This document shows, piece after piece, positions 23,067 to 30,338 of a stretch of 32,874 nucleotides of DNA. The stretch covers positions 1 to 32,874 of the forward strand of contig DATJNS010000302.1 of the NCBI GenBank assembly GCA_035507915.1, given 5' to 3'. The position numbers and the translations under genes are program-made. The stretch is from JACQAI01 sp035507915 (GTDB lineage: Bacteria > Pseudomonadota > Alphaproteobacteria > Elsterales > Elsteraceae). Position 1 is the first letter of the stretch; the number at the start of each line of letters is the position of its first letter. The notes under the pieces are model-generated. The model was given only the letters and a program-made list of their open reading frames with translations, was not told where the DNA came from and ran no database searches.

Positions 23067-23755
23067 TCGCCGCGATCTCGCTCGCGTGGGAGACCATCGT
23101 GCAGCGCCGGCGCGAGTGGCTCGCGATGACGTTCGGCATCACGCTGCTCTACTACGTCGGCTTGGTCGTCAGCGTGGTGGTGCGGCTCGGCCATCCACCG
23201 AACTACGTCACGTTCTACGACTGGCCGGGGAACGTCCTGACCATCATCCGCGCGACGCCGTCGGTGCGCGACATGGTGCCGTTGATCCTCGACGAGTGGC
23301 TCGTCGAGTTCGGCTACATCAACTACGCCTACGGCCACGGCGTGGCCGAGTGGACGCTCGAGATCATCCCGTCGCGGGTGGCGATGACGATCCTGCTGGG
23401 CGCGCTCGTCGCCACGGTCGCGTTGTTGCAGCGGCGGGCGCGCAGCGTGTGTCCGCGGTCCGAGCGCGGCGCCGGCATCGCGACGACCGGCGTCGGCGCG
23501 GCCCTGGTCGGCGTCACCAACGTGACGATGACGTGGGTGGCTTGTTGTTCCGCGCCGTCCTGGGTCGCCGGGCTGTCCTTGATCGGCATCGAGACCTCGG
23601 CGGCGTTCAGCCTGCTGCCCTACGGCAACGCCATGACTTGGGGCGGTTTCGCCGTGCTGCTGGCCACCGCCTTTTGGCTGGCGCGGCGCTGCGTCGCGCC
23701 GTCGGGCCCCGACCTCGCATTGCCGCCGGCGCGGCTCGTGGCGCAGGACCGCTAG
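23063..23755 (+). CDS. Unknown multi-spanning membrane protein with a Cys-Cys motif
   Basis: 230 residues. ATG 23063 overlaps the permease stop as ATGA, so it is translationally coupled. Hydrophobic segments are visible at ~21-41, ~104-123, ~137-160, ~164-183 and ~190-208, giving about five spans. The first two are separated by a ~60-residue, probably periplasmic, loop (YDWPGNVLTIIRATPSVRD and EFGYINYAYGHGVAEW). The latter half carries TWVACCSAPSW (Cys 161-162) then LLPYGNAMTWGGFAVLL, loosely like the CC...P and ...PY pattern of MerT-type heavy-metal transporters; this is weak and from memory. Further cysteines are C130 and C210. It is not an ABC permease: no EAA loop. Its fixed place between permease and ATPase makes a role in transport or in passing electrons to the cytochrome at 24620 plausible. 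Family not recognised. Confidence 0.85.
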   Translation: MIAAISLAWETIVQRRREWLAMTFGITLLYYVGLVVSVVVRLGHPPNYVTFYDWPGNVLTIIRATPSVRDMVPLILDEWLVEFGYINYAYGHGVAEWTLEIIPSRVAMTILLGALVATVALLQRRARSVCPRSERGAGIATTGVGAALVGVTNVTMTWVACCSAPSWVAGLSLIGIETSAAFSLLPYGNAMTWGGFAVLLATAFWLARRCVAPSGPDLALPPARLVAQDR

Positions 23756-23768
23756 AGGAGCGCCCCGG

Positions 23769-24623
23769 ATGGTCGCGCAGGTCGTCAAGCTCGAGGAACG
23801 GGCGCCGCCGCCGGAAGGCGCGAAGCCGGCATTGCGCGCGAGCAAGGGACGCATCGTCATCGACCGCGTCGCGGTGACGTTCGGGCGCGGCGCAAGACGC
23901 CACACCGCCGTTCATGCCACTACGCTCGACATCGCGCCGGGCGAGTTCGTCTGCATCCTGGGCCCGTCCGGCTGCGGCAAGTCGACCTTGCTGAACTGCG
24001 TCGCCGGGTATGTCACGCCCTCGCAGGGCAGGGTCACGGTCGACGGCGTGCCGGTCACCAAGCCCGGACCCGATCGCGGGATGGTGTTCCAGCAATACTC
24101 GCTGTTCCCGTGGAAGACCGTGCTCGACAACGTCGCGTTCGGGCCGCGCCTGGCCGGCAACCACGACAGCGAGGCGATCGCGCGCACGTTCCTCGGCATG
24201 GTCGGCCTGTCGAACTTCGCCAAGCGCTATCCGGGCGAGCTGTCGGGCGGCATGCAGCAGCGCGTCGGCATCGCGCGCGCTCTTGCGAACTATCCGAGCG
24301 TGCTCCTGATGGACGAGCCGTTCGGCGCGCTCGACGCGCAGACCCGCGTGATGATGCAGGAGAACCTGCTGCGCATCTGGGGAGAGTTCGGCATCACGGT
24401 GCTGTTCGTCACGCACGACATCGACGAGGCGCTGTTCCTCGCCGATCGCGTCCTCGTCATGAGCGCGAGCCCCGGCCGGATCATCGCCGACCTCGCGGTG
24501 CCGCTCGCGCGCCCGCGCCACGCCGCCGTCGCGACCGAGGAGAGCTTCGTACGGCTGAAACGCCAATGCCTCGAGACGATCCGCGCCGAGAGCCTGCGCG
24601 CCTTCGAACAGCAGAATCGGTGA
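23769..24623 (+). CDS. ABC transporter ATP-binding protein, NitT/TauT (SsuB/TauB) type
   Basis: 284 residues from ATG 23769, eight bases after GAGGAG. All ATPase motifs are intact: Walker A GPSGCGKS (65-72), Q-loop in MVFQQYSLFPWKTV, signature LSGGMQQR (158-165), Walker B VLLMDEP (178-184) and the H-loop FVTHDIDEA. The SLFPWKTV and DIDEALFLADRV strings are standard for nitrate/sulfonate/taurine importers. A ~28-residue N-terminal extension precedes the domain. It powers the permease at 22128 with the binding protein at 20715. Its stop overlaps the GTG of the cytochrome gene. Confidence 0.95.
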   Translation: MVAQVVKLEERAPPPEGAKPALRASKGRIVIDRVAVTFGRGARRHTAVHATTLDIAPGEFVCILGPSGCGKSTLLNCVAGYVTPSQGRVTVDGVPVTKPGPDRGMVFQQYSLFPWKTVLDNVAFGPRLAGNHDSEAIARTFLGMVGLSNFAKRYPGELSGGMQQRVGIARALANYPSVLLMDEPFGALDAQTRVMMQENLLRIWGEFGITVLFVTHDIDEALFLADRVLVMSASPGRIIADLAVPLARPRHAAVATEESFVRLKRQCLETIRAESLRAFEQQNR

Positions 24624-25327
24624 GCTTGCTTGACCGCGGTTTTCGCATGGCGCTGCTCGCCGTCCTCGCGATGGGCGCGCTCGGTGTGCCGGCGGCGAGC
24701 TTCGCCGAGGACGCCATTGGCGGCGACATGATCATCACCAAGGGGATGAAGCCGTGGGAGGGCTGCGGCGAATGCCACGATCTCGACGGGGTCGCGCCGA
24801 ACGGTCATTTCCCCAGCCTCGCCGGCCAGAAGCCGGCCTATTTCCGCAAGCAGATGGCGGACTTCCGCGAGGGCGCGCGCGCCAACGACCACGGACAGAT
24901 GGGCGTGTCGTCGCGCGAGCTGGTGGGTGACAAGCTCGAACAGGTGATCGACTACTTCGCGGCCTTGCCCGCGCCGCCGCCGCAACCGGTCAAGGACGTG
25001 TCGGACGCCGCGCTGGCGCGGGCGCGTCGCCTGGTCGGCGAGGGCAGCCGCGCCGAGCACATTCCGCCGTGCGCCAATTGCCACGGCGCGCATCCGCGCC
25101 ATGCCTACGACGCGCCCTGCCTCGAGGCGCAGCAGGCCGGCTACCTGTCCAAGCAGCTCGAGGATTTCAAGGCCGGGCGGCGCGACAACGATCCCAAGCG
25201 CGCGATGCGCAGCGTGGCGCGGCGCTTGTCGGACCAGGACATCGGGCTGCTTGCCGCCTATCTGGCCAGCCGGCCGCGCGCCGCCAGCGGATCGGGCGCC
25301 GACGCGTGCGGCGCGAGCGCGCCATGA
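24620..25327 (+). CDS. Diheme c-type cytochrome (c4-like), exported
   Basis: 235 residues. The GTG at 24620 overlaps the ATPase stop (GTGA) and gives a proper signal peptide (SLLDRGFRMALLAVLAMG then AASFA before ED); ATG 24647 would leave no basic N-region. Two haem-binding motifs are seen, C49-G-E-C52-H53 and C151-A-N-C154-H155, each in a domain of ~90 residues. Met94 (HGQMG) and Met196 (RAMRS) are likely sixth ligands, which fits the two-domain class I cytochrome c4 pattern. Extra Cys at 167 and 230 are unpaired. Acting in the periplasm, it should accept or donate electrons for a membrane or periplasmic redox step. A cytochrome inside an importer operon is unusual and links transport to respiration. 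It overlaps the next gene by ATGA. Confidence 0.92.
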   Translation: MSLLDRGFRMALLAVLAMGALGVPAASFAEDAIGGDMIITKGMKPWEGCGECHDLDGVAPNGHFPSLAGQKPAYFRKQMADFREGARANDHGQMGVSSRELVGDKLEQVIDYFAALPAPPPQPVKDVSDAALARARRLVGEGSRAEHIPPCANCHGAHPRHAYDAPCLEAQQAGYLSKQLEDFKAGRRDNDPKRAMRSVARRLSDQDIGLLAAYLASRPRAASGSGADACGASAP

Positions 25328-26058
25328 AGCCGGCCGCCAAGGCGGCGACGCCGACCGCGCTGTATCTCGGCGAGGTCATCGGCGAGCTCAATCAAGGCGC
25401 GAGCTTCCTCGATCGCCTGTCGCCGGCCCAGGTCGAGAACGTGCGCCGGTTGGGGCGTGTCGTCAGCGCGACCCGCGGCGAGACCGTGTTTCTGCAGGGC
25501 TCGCCGCATGAGGGCATCTTCCTGATCGAGCACGGCATCGTGCGCAGCTACTATACGAGCCCGTCCGGCCGCGAGATCACGCTCGCCTACTGGACGCCAG
25601 GTCATTTCGTCGGCGGCCCCGAGGTGTTCGGCAGCGGCCTGCACATCTGGTCCGGCGAGGCGGCCGAGGATTGCCGGCTGCTCTATTTGAGCGGTGCGAC
25701 GATCCGTGAGCTGGTCGAGCGCATGCCGGCGTTCGCGATCTGCCTGATCGAGGGATTGGTCGCCAAGAGCAAGTGCTACTCGGCCCTGGTCCAGATGCTC
25801 GGCACGCGCTCGGCGATCGAGCGCTTGGCGCAGCTCCTCGTCATCCTGGGCGAGATTTACGGCCGCCACGAGGCCAACCGTCTGGTCGTGCAGCGCAAGG
25901 TGACGCACGATCAGCTCGCGACCATCGTCGGCGTGACGCGCCAGTGGGTGACGACGACGCTCGATCGCTTCCAGAAGAAGGGCATCATCTCGGTCGGCCG
26001 CCAGGCCATCGTGATCGAGCGGCCCGATCTGTTGCTCGAGATGGTGAGAGGGCGCTAG
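25324..26058 (+). CDS. Crp/Fnr family transcriptional regulator
   Basis: 244 residues from ATG 25324, which overlaps the cytochrome stop. Residues ~30-145 are a cyclic-nucleotide-type beta-roll (ETVFLQGSPHEGIFLIEHG, then SGREITLAYWTPGHFVGGPE) and ~160-240 a helix-turn-helix: HDQLATIVGVTRQWVTTTLD (195-214) with wing GIISVGRQAIVI. It lacks the N-terminal cysteine cluster of Fnr, so an oxygen-labile iron-sulfur sensor is unlikely; the effector could be a redox ligand, cAMP or the imported compound. As last gene of the operon it probably feeds back on it. Its 3' end overlaps by 4 bases with the convergent DUF971 gene. Confidence 0.92.
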   Translation: MKPAAKAATPTALYLGEVIGELNQGASFLDRLSPAQVENVRRLGRVVSATRGETVFLQGSPHEGIFLIEHGIVRSYYTSPSGREITLAYWTPGHFVGGPEVFGSGLHIWSGEAAEDCRLLYLSGATIRELVERMPAFAICLIEGLVAKSKCYSALVQMLGTRSAIERLAQLLVILGEIYGRHEANRLVVQRKVTHDQLATIVGVTRQWVTTTLDRFQKKGIISVGRQAIVIERPDLLLEMVRGR

Positions 26059-26378
26059 GCGCTCCCGGGCGACGTCTCGCCCGCGAGCTGGCGCAGGAAG
26101 GCCCAGGGGAACACGCCGCGCGCGTGACCGTCGGAGAACCCAATGTTCACCGCGTAGCTGCCGATCGGCTCGACGGTCGTGATGGCGAGCGTCGGCGCCG
26201 CGGACACCGGCGGACCGATCGCGCGCTGTGCCGTGCATTGCGCACACCGGCAGGCGCCGCGCAGCCGTGCGGCCGAGATCGTCGATGCCGTGCCGTCGGG
26301 CCATGCGACCCGCAATGCGGTTCGTTCCGATTCCACGCGGAGTTCGACCGGGGGCGCGGCGGGGTCGTTGGGTGTCAT
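26055..26378 (-). CDS. DUF971 (gamma-butyrobetaine hydroxylase-like N-terminal) protein
   Basis: 107 residues from ATG 26378, with GAGAG seven bases before it on the minus strand. This is the small stand-alone DUF971/GBBH-like N domain: VAWPDGTASTISAARLRGAC, a C43-R-C45-A-Q-C48 zinc-type cluster, GSYAVNIGFSDGHARGVFPW and FLRQLAG. The domain is known at the N-terminus of carnitine-synthesis dioxygenases, alone near iron-sulfur or Mrp/ApbC genes, and in plant maturation factors. Here it lies beside an iron-sulfur and cytochrome module, so a part in cofactor maturation is possible. Convergent 4-base overlap with the Crp-type gene. Confidence 0.88.
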   Translation of the reverse strand: MTPNDPAAPPVELRVESERTALRVAWPDGTASTISAARLRGACRCAQCTAQRAIGPPVSAAPTLAITTVEPIGSYAVNIGFSDGHARGVFPWAFLRQLAGETSPGSA

Positions 26379-26450
26379 GGGCGTACTCTCGGGCCCGGCG
26401 CACGGACTGGCGAGCAATAAGTTGCCGTTTCCTGCGGTCCGGCGAGCGCG

Positions 26451-26479
26451 TTGACAGGCGCGGCGCCCCGGTGTGGAGT
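26451..26479 (+). promoter_or_regulatory. Candidate sigma-70-type promoter for the oxidase-aminotransferase pair
   Basis: A perfect -35 box TTGACA (26451-26456) is followed after 17 bases by TGGAGT (26474-26479), a weak -10. The start point would be near 26486, which leaves a ~32-base leader to ATG 26518 and argues against the earlier GTG at 26473 as the gene start. It lies in the 139-base divergent spacer with DUF971. Confidence 0.35.
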
Positions 26480-26517
26480 TCCCGGAGGCCCCGCAAGACT
26501 GGCCTCTGGAGACGTCG

Positions 26518-27705
26518 ATGCAGCAGCAGCTGACCGAGGCCGGCCCCGTCGAACGCGCGCGCGCGCTGGCGCCGCTGGTCGCCGAGGCGGCCGACGAGAT
26601 CGAACGTATTCGCCAGCTGCCCGAGCCCGTCTTCACCGCGCTGTCCGACGCCGGCATGTTCCACATGATGGTGCCGAAGTCGATCGGCGGCGGCGAGGTT
26701 CACCCGGCGATCTACGGCCAAGCGCTCGAACAGCTCGCCCAGGCCGACGCCAGCACCGCCTGGTCGATCGGCCAGAACTCGGGCTGCTCGATGTCGGCGG
26801 CGTATCTGGAGCCGGCTGTCGCGCGGGAATGCTTCAGCCCGCCGCACGGCATCCTGGCGTGGGGGCCGTTCGCGCCGACGTCGGGCCGCGCCGTCGTGGT
26901 CGACGGCGGCTACCGCGTGACGGGCAAGTGGGGTTTCGCGAGCGGCAGCCGCCACGCACGCTGGCTCGGCTGCCACGTGCTGCTGTTCGAGGCCGACGGC
27001 ACCACGCCGCGCAAGCACCCGGACGGGCGGCAGGTCATGCGGACGATGATCTTCCCGAAGTCGAGCGCCGAGATCATCGACAACTGGCAGGTCATCGGTT
27101 TGCGCGGCACCGGCAGCGACAGCTACGCGGTCAAGGACCTGTTCGTGCCGCAGCAATACTCGTTCGCGCGCGACAGCGTCACCGAGCTGCGCGAGACCGG
27201 CACGCTGTACAAGTTCACCAGCGGCATGATGTACGCGATCAGCTTCTCGTTCGTGTCGCTCGGCATGGCGCGCGGGTCGCTCGACGAATTCGTCCGGTAC
27301 GCCAACGAGCGCGTGCCGCGCTACGGCACGCGCACGGTCGCGCACAACAACGTGATCCAGGGCGAGGTCGCGCGGTCGGACGCCAAGATCCGCGCCTCGC
27401 GCGCCTTCATCCTGGAGGCGATCGACGCGCTGTGGCAGGAAGCACTGCTCGGCAATCGCGGCAACCGCGAACAGCTGCGTCAGCTTCGCCTGGCCTGCAC
27501 CTGGGCGATCAACCAGGCGCAGGAGGTCGTCAACGCCGCGTACAATCTGGCCGGCGCCCAGGCGATCTTCAGCGGCCATCCGCTCGAGCGGCGCATGCGC
27601 GACATCCACGCCGGCACGCAGCAGGGCCAGGGGCGGCCGGTGCAGTTCGAGCATGTCGGCCAGGTCATGCTCGGCCTCGAGCCGGAAGGGCCGCTGTTCC
27701 GCTAA
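26518..27705 (+). CDS. Flavin-dependent acyl-CoA-dehydrogenase-fold oxidase/hydroxylase
   Basis: 395 residues. ATG 26518 follows GGAGA (26508-26512); an in-frame GTG at 26473 is rejected because it would lie inside the -10 region. The fold is that of acyl-CoA dehydrogenase, but of the group used by flavin monooxygenases (DszC, HpaH/HsaA-like, pigment hydroxylases): MVPKSIGGGEVHPAIY, DASTAWSIGQNSG, VTGKWGFASGSRHARW, NWQVIGLRGTGSDSYAV and a C-terminal four-helix part with ending RDIHAGTQQGQGRPVQFEH. There is no conserved catalytic Glu region of fatty-acid enzymes in a recognisable form. It probably hydroxylates or desaturates an aromatic or sulfur heterocycle with reduced flavin supplied by another protein. 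No flavin reductase gene is adjacent. Operon with the aminotransferase (18-base gap). Confidence 0.8.
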   Translation: MQQQLTEAGPVERARALAPLVAEAADEIERIRQLPEPVFTALSDAGMFHMMVPKSIGGGEVHPAIYGQALEQLAQADASTAWSIGQNSGCSMSAAYLEPAVARECFSPPHGILAWGPFAPTSGRAVVVDGGYRVTGKWGFASGSRHARWLGCHVLLFEADGTTPRKHPDGRQVMRTMIFPKSSAEIIDNWQVIGLRGTGSDSYAVKDLFVPQQYSFARDSVTELRETGTLYKFTSGMMYAISFSFVSLGMARGSLDEFVRYANERVPRYGTRTVAHNNVIQGEVARSDAKIRASRAFILEAIDALWQEALLGNRGNREQLRQLRLACTWAINQAQEVVNAAYNLAGAQAIFSGHPLERRMRDIHAGTQQGQGRPVQFEHVGQVMLGLEPEGPLFR

Positions 27706-27723
27706 CCGAGAAGGGACGTTTCG

Positions 27724-28953
27724 ATGAGCGCCGACGGATTCGACTACGCCCCGCTGGTCCGCAAGACGGCGCCGCCGCCGGCGCCGCGCTTCACCGGCTT
27801 TCCCAAGTACAACTTCATCGGCGGCCACAACGACCCGACCGAGATCCCGGTCGAGGCGCTCGCCAAGGCGGCCGACACCGTGCTGCGCCGCGAGGGCGCC
27901 AAGCTCGCGATGTACAACATGGCGCAGGGCCCGCTGGGCTACGAAGGGCTGCGTGACTTCGTCGTCAAGAAGGTCGCGCGGCGCGGCATCACGTGCACGC
28001 GCGACGAAGTGCTGATCACCTCGGGCTCCGGCCCCGGGATCGACCTGGTCAACCAGGTGCTGCTCGATCCGGGCGACACCGTGATCGCCGAGGAGTTCAC
28101 CTATGGCGGCGCGCTGACCAAGCTGAAGAAATTCGGCGCCACGATCATCGGCGCGCCGCTCGACAAGGGCGGCATCCAGATCGAGGCGTTGGCGGCCATC
28201 CTCGACGAGCTCAAGCGCAAGGGCACGCGCGCGAAATACATCTACACCATTCCGAGCATCCAGAACCCGACCGGCTCGATCATGTCGCTGGAGCGGCGGC
28301 GCCAGCTGCTCGAGGTGGCGGCCCGCTACGGCGTGCCGATCTTCGAGGACGAGTGCTACACCGACCTCAATTTCACCGACCACATGCCGCCGGCGATCTA
28401 CAGCCTCGATCCCGGCCGGGTGATCCATATCGGGTCGTTCTCCAAGTCGCTGGCGCCCGCGCTGCGCGTCGGCTACGTGGTGGCGCCCTGGCCGATCCTC
28501 TCCCGCATGGTCGCGTGCAAGACCGACGGCGGCACCGGTGCGATCGAACAGATGGTGATCGCGGAGTATTTCGGCGGCGAATTCGAGCCGCACGTGCGCC
28601 AGCTTTCGGGCGTGCTGAAGGCGAAGCTCGCTACCATGGTCGATGCGGTCGAGAAGGAATTCGGCACCGCGGCCGAGTGCTGGGCGCCCGACGGCGGCAT
28701 CTTCCTGTGGCTGAAGCTGCCCGACGCGGTCGACGTCACCAAGCTCGTCAAGCCGGCGGCCGACGCCGGCATCGCGTTCAACCCCGGGCCGGAATGGGCG
28801 TGCGACCCGGCGCGCGCCAAGTCGCATCTGCGGCTGTGCTTCGCGCTGCCCTCGCACGACGAGATCCGCGCCGGCGTCGCGGCGTTCGCGCGCGTCTGCT
28901 TCGAGCAGACCGGCATCCCGGCGCAGAGCGCCAACGTGCGCCATCGCGTCTGA
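27724..28953 (+). CDS. PLP-dependent aminotransferase (fold type I, 2-aminoadipate type)
   Basis: 409 residues from ATG 27724. The fold I pattern is clear: GYEGLRDFVVKKVARRG, LITSGSGPGIDLVNQVLLDP, the PTGSI loop in IPSIQNPTGS, IFEDECYTDLNF with the Asp that binds the pyridine ring, and the PLP lysine K241 in GSFSKSLAPALRVGY. Late Arg near SHLRLCFALPS should bind the substrate carboxylate. It resembles the MocR-C-terminal/2-aminoadipate (LysN) subgroup. It follows the flavin oxidase by 18 bases, so the pair may process one amino-acid-like or amine substrate. No regulator domain is fused. Confidence 0.9.
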   Translation: MSADGFDYAPLVRKTAPPPAPRFTGFPKYNFIGGHNDPTEIPVEALAKAADTVLRREGAKLAMYNMAQGPLGYEGLRDFVVKKVARRGITCTRDEVLITSGSGPGIDLVNQVLLDPGDTVIAEEFTYGGALTKLKKFGATIIGAPLDKGGIQIEALAAILDELKRKGTRAKYIYTIPSIQNPTGSIMSLERRRQLLEVAARYGVPIFEDECYTDLNFTDHMPPAIYSLDPGRVIHIGSFSKSLAPALRVGYVVAPWPILSRMVACKTDGGTGAIEQMVIAEYFGGEFEPHVRQLSGVLKAKLATMVDAVEKEFGTAAECWAPDGGIFLWLKLPDAVDVTKLVKPAADAGIAFNPGPEWACDPARAKSHLRLCFALPSHDEIRAGVAAFARVCFEQTGIPAQSANVRHRV

Positions 28954-28972
28954 GCGCCGCGCGAAGGCTCCG

Positions 28973-29341
28973 CTACTGCTGCAGCACCAGCTGGTTCGGG
29001 TCGCGTAGGGTCATCTGCGCGCGACCCTGGATCACCTGGATCGTGCCGGTGCCGCACACGCGCTTGTCGAGCAAAGAGAGTTCCGGCGCGCCGAATTTTG
29101 CCCGGTCGACCGCCAGGATCTGCATCGAGAACATCTGGCCGGGATACGGGTAGTCGATCGCCAGCACGAGCGACTTGTCGGCGGCGAAGTTGGCCGAGGC
29201 GACCCGCCCGCACACGATGATGCGCTCGCCGGCATGGTTGAGCGCCGACTGCGGGTTCACGGTGAGGAGATCCTGCGCATGCGCCGGCGCGGTGCACGAT
29301 AATGCGGCGAGCAACAGGCCGAGGCGATACGGCGCGCGCAT
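28973..29341 (-). CDS. Small exported protein of unknown function (OB-fold-like)
   Basis: 122 residues from ATG 29341. Residues 1-22 are a signal peptide (APYRLGLLLAALSC then AHA before QD); C16 lies inside it, but there is no lipobox. The mature part (~100 residues) is mostly short beta strands: AGERIIVCGRVASANF, LVLAIDYPYPGQMFSMQI and KRVCGTGTIQVIQGRAQM. C44 and C96 could form a disulfide. The pattern recalls periplasmic OB-fold domains (CGRV...V.G...I..) and ends LRDPNQLVLQQ, a common end for such domains that bind peptides or nucleic acids. It follows the amidohydrolase by one base on the minus strand. No named family is recognised with confidence. Confidence 0.75.
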   Translation of the reverse strand: MRAPYRLGLLLAALSCTAPAHAQDLLTVNPQSALNHAGERIIVCGRVASANFAADKSLVLAIDYPYPGQMFSMQILAVDRAKFGAPELSLLDKRVCGTGTIQVIQGRAQMTLRDPNQLVLQQ

Positions 29342-29342
29342 C

Positions 29343-30242
29343 TCACGCCACCCGGTAGAACGTCATCGCGTTGTTCGCGAAGAACGCCTCGAGCTGCGGG
29401 CGCGGCAGGTGGCCCAGGATCTCGCGCATGCCGCGCACGATGGTGGCGTAGCTCGCGAACAGACCGGCGACCGGGAAGTTGCTGGCGAACATGCAGCGTT
29501 CGATGCCGAAGATCGAGACGGTGTCGAGCACGACGCCGCGGTTGCTCTCGACGGTCCACGGCCGGTCGAGCAGCCCGAGCTCCGAGATCTTGACGTGGAC
29601 GTTCGGGCAGCGCGCGAGCACCTCCATGCCCTTCCGCCAGGCCGCAAGGCCTTCGGGGCTGCGGTCCCACGGAAAGCCCGTGTGGTTGAGCACGATCGCG
29701 ATGCCGGGCATGTCGCGCGCGACCTCGGCGGCCTCCTCGAGATGCCAGAACGGGACGCGCAGATCCCACGACAGGTCGTGCTTCTCGAGCAGCGCGAGTC
29801 CGGCGCGCCAGCGCGGATCCTGCATCGAGCCCGGCTCGCCGCGCACGCTGACGCCGCGGGGCGCCGTCACCGGCTTGGAGCGGATGCCGCGCATCAAGGG
29901 ATAGGATTTGTGCCGGGCGAGCTTGGCGTCGCACTCGGGGTCGGTGAACCAGACGTGGCCGACCACGGCGTTGGGCATGCCGTGGCGCGCGTGGATCTCG
30001 TGCAGCCAGGCGGTCTCGTCGACCTGCCTGGCGCGATCCATCTCGGCCTCGACGTGAACCGTCTTGATCACGCGGAAGTCGGCGGCGTCGCGCCGGTAGT
30101 CATCCGGCAGGTAGTTGCGTCGGAGCGCGCTGTAGTCGCCGAGGAAGTCGCTGTGCTTCGGCTCGTCGCTGAGCCAAGGATAGCGGTTGCGCCGCAGGTC
30201 CCAGAGATGGTGGTGGGCGTCGACGATCGCCAAGTCGTCCAT
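29343..30242 (-). CDS. Amidohydrolase family 2 protein (PF04909)
   Basis: 299 residues from ATG 30242; the ribosome-binding site is weak. The TIM-barrel amidohydrolase marks are present: DAHHHLWDL near the N-terminus (metal histidines), HVEAEMD, a mid-protein LNHTGFPWDRS with His, and ASNFPVAGLF in place of the usual GSDxP near the last strand. That Asn in ASNFP replaces the Asp in the common form and is also known in lactonase-like members, such as 2-pyrone-4,6-dicarboxylate or fucono-lactone hydrolases. It probably opens a lactone or hydrolyses a carboxylic intermediate. It leads a two-gene minus-strand unit with the small exported protein and is divergent from the ThDP enzyme. Confidence 0.85.
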   Translation of the reverse strand: MDDLAIVDAHHHLWDLRRNRYPWLSDEPKHSDFLGDYSALRRNYLPDDYRRDAADFRVIKTVHVEAEMDRARQVDETAWLHEIHARHGMPNAVVGHVWFTDPECDAKLARHKSYPLMRGIRSKPVTAPRGVSVRGEPGSMQDPRWRAGLALLEKHDLSWDLRVPFWHLEEAAEVARDMPGIAIVLNHTGFPWDRSPEGLAAWRKGMEVLARCPNVHVKISELGLLDRPWTVESNRGVVLDTVSIFGIERCMFASNFPVAGLFASYATIVRGMREILGHLPRPQLEAFFANNAMTFYRVA

Positions 30243-30338
30243 GATGATCCCGCAGCGGTGCGCAGCCTTCCCTCGCCGCGGGGCGCAGCGTAGCATGACT
30301 GCAGCGCGAAGCGAAAATCGTGACGGGAGGATGATGGG

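Noticed and set aside
26473..26517. GTG start 15 codons earlier for the flavin-dependent oxidase
   Set aside because: It would fall within the likely promoter -10 region; ATG 26518 has a good ribosome-binding site and a family-like N-terminus.
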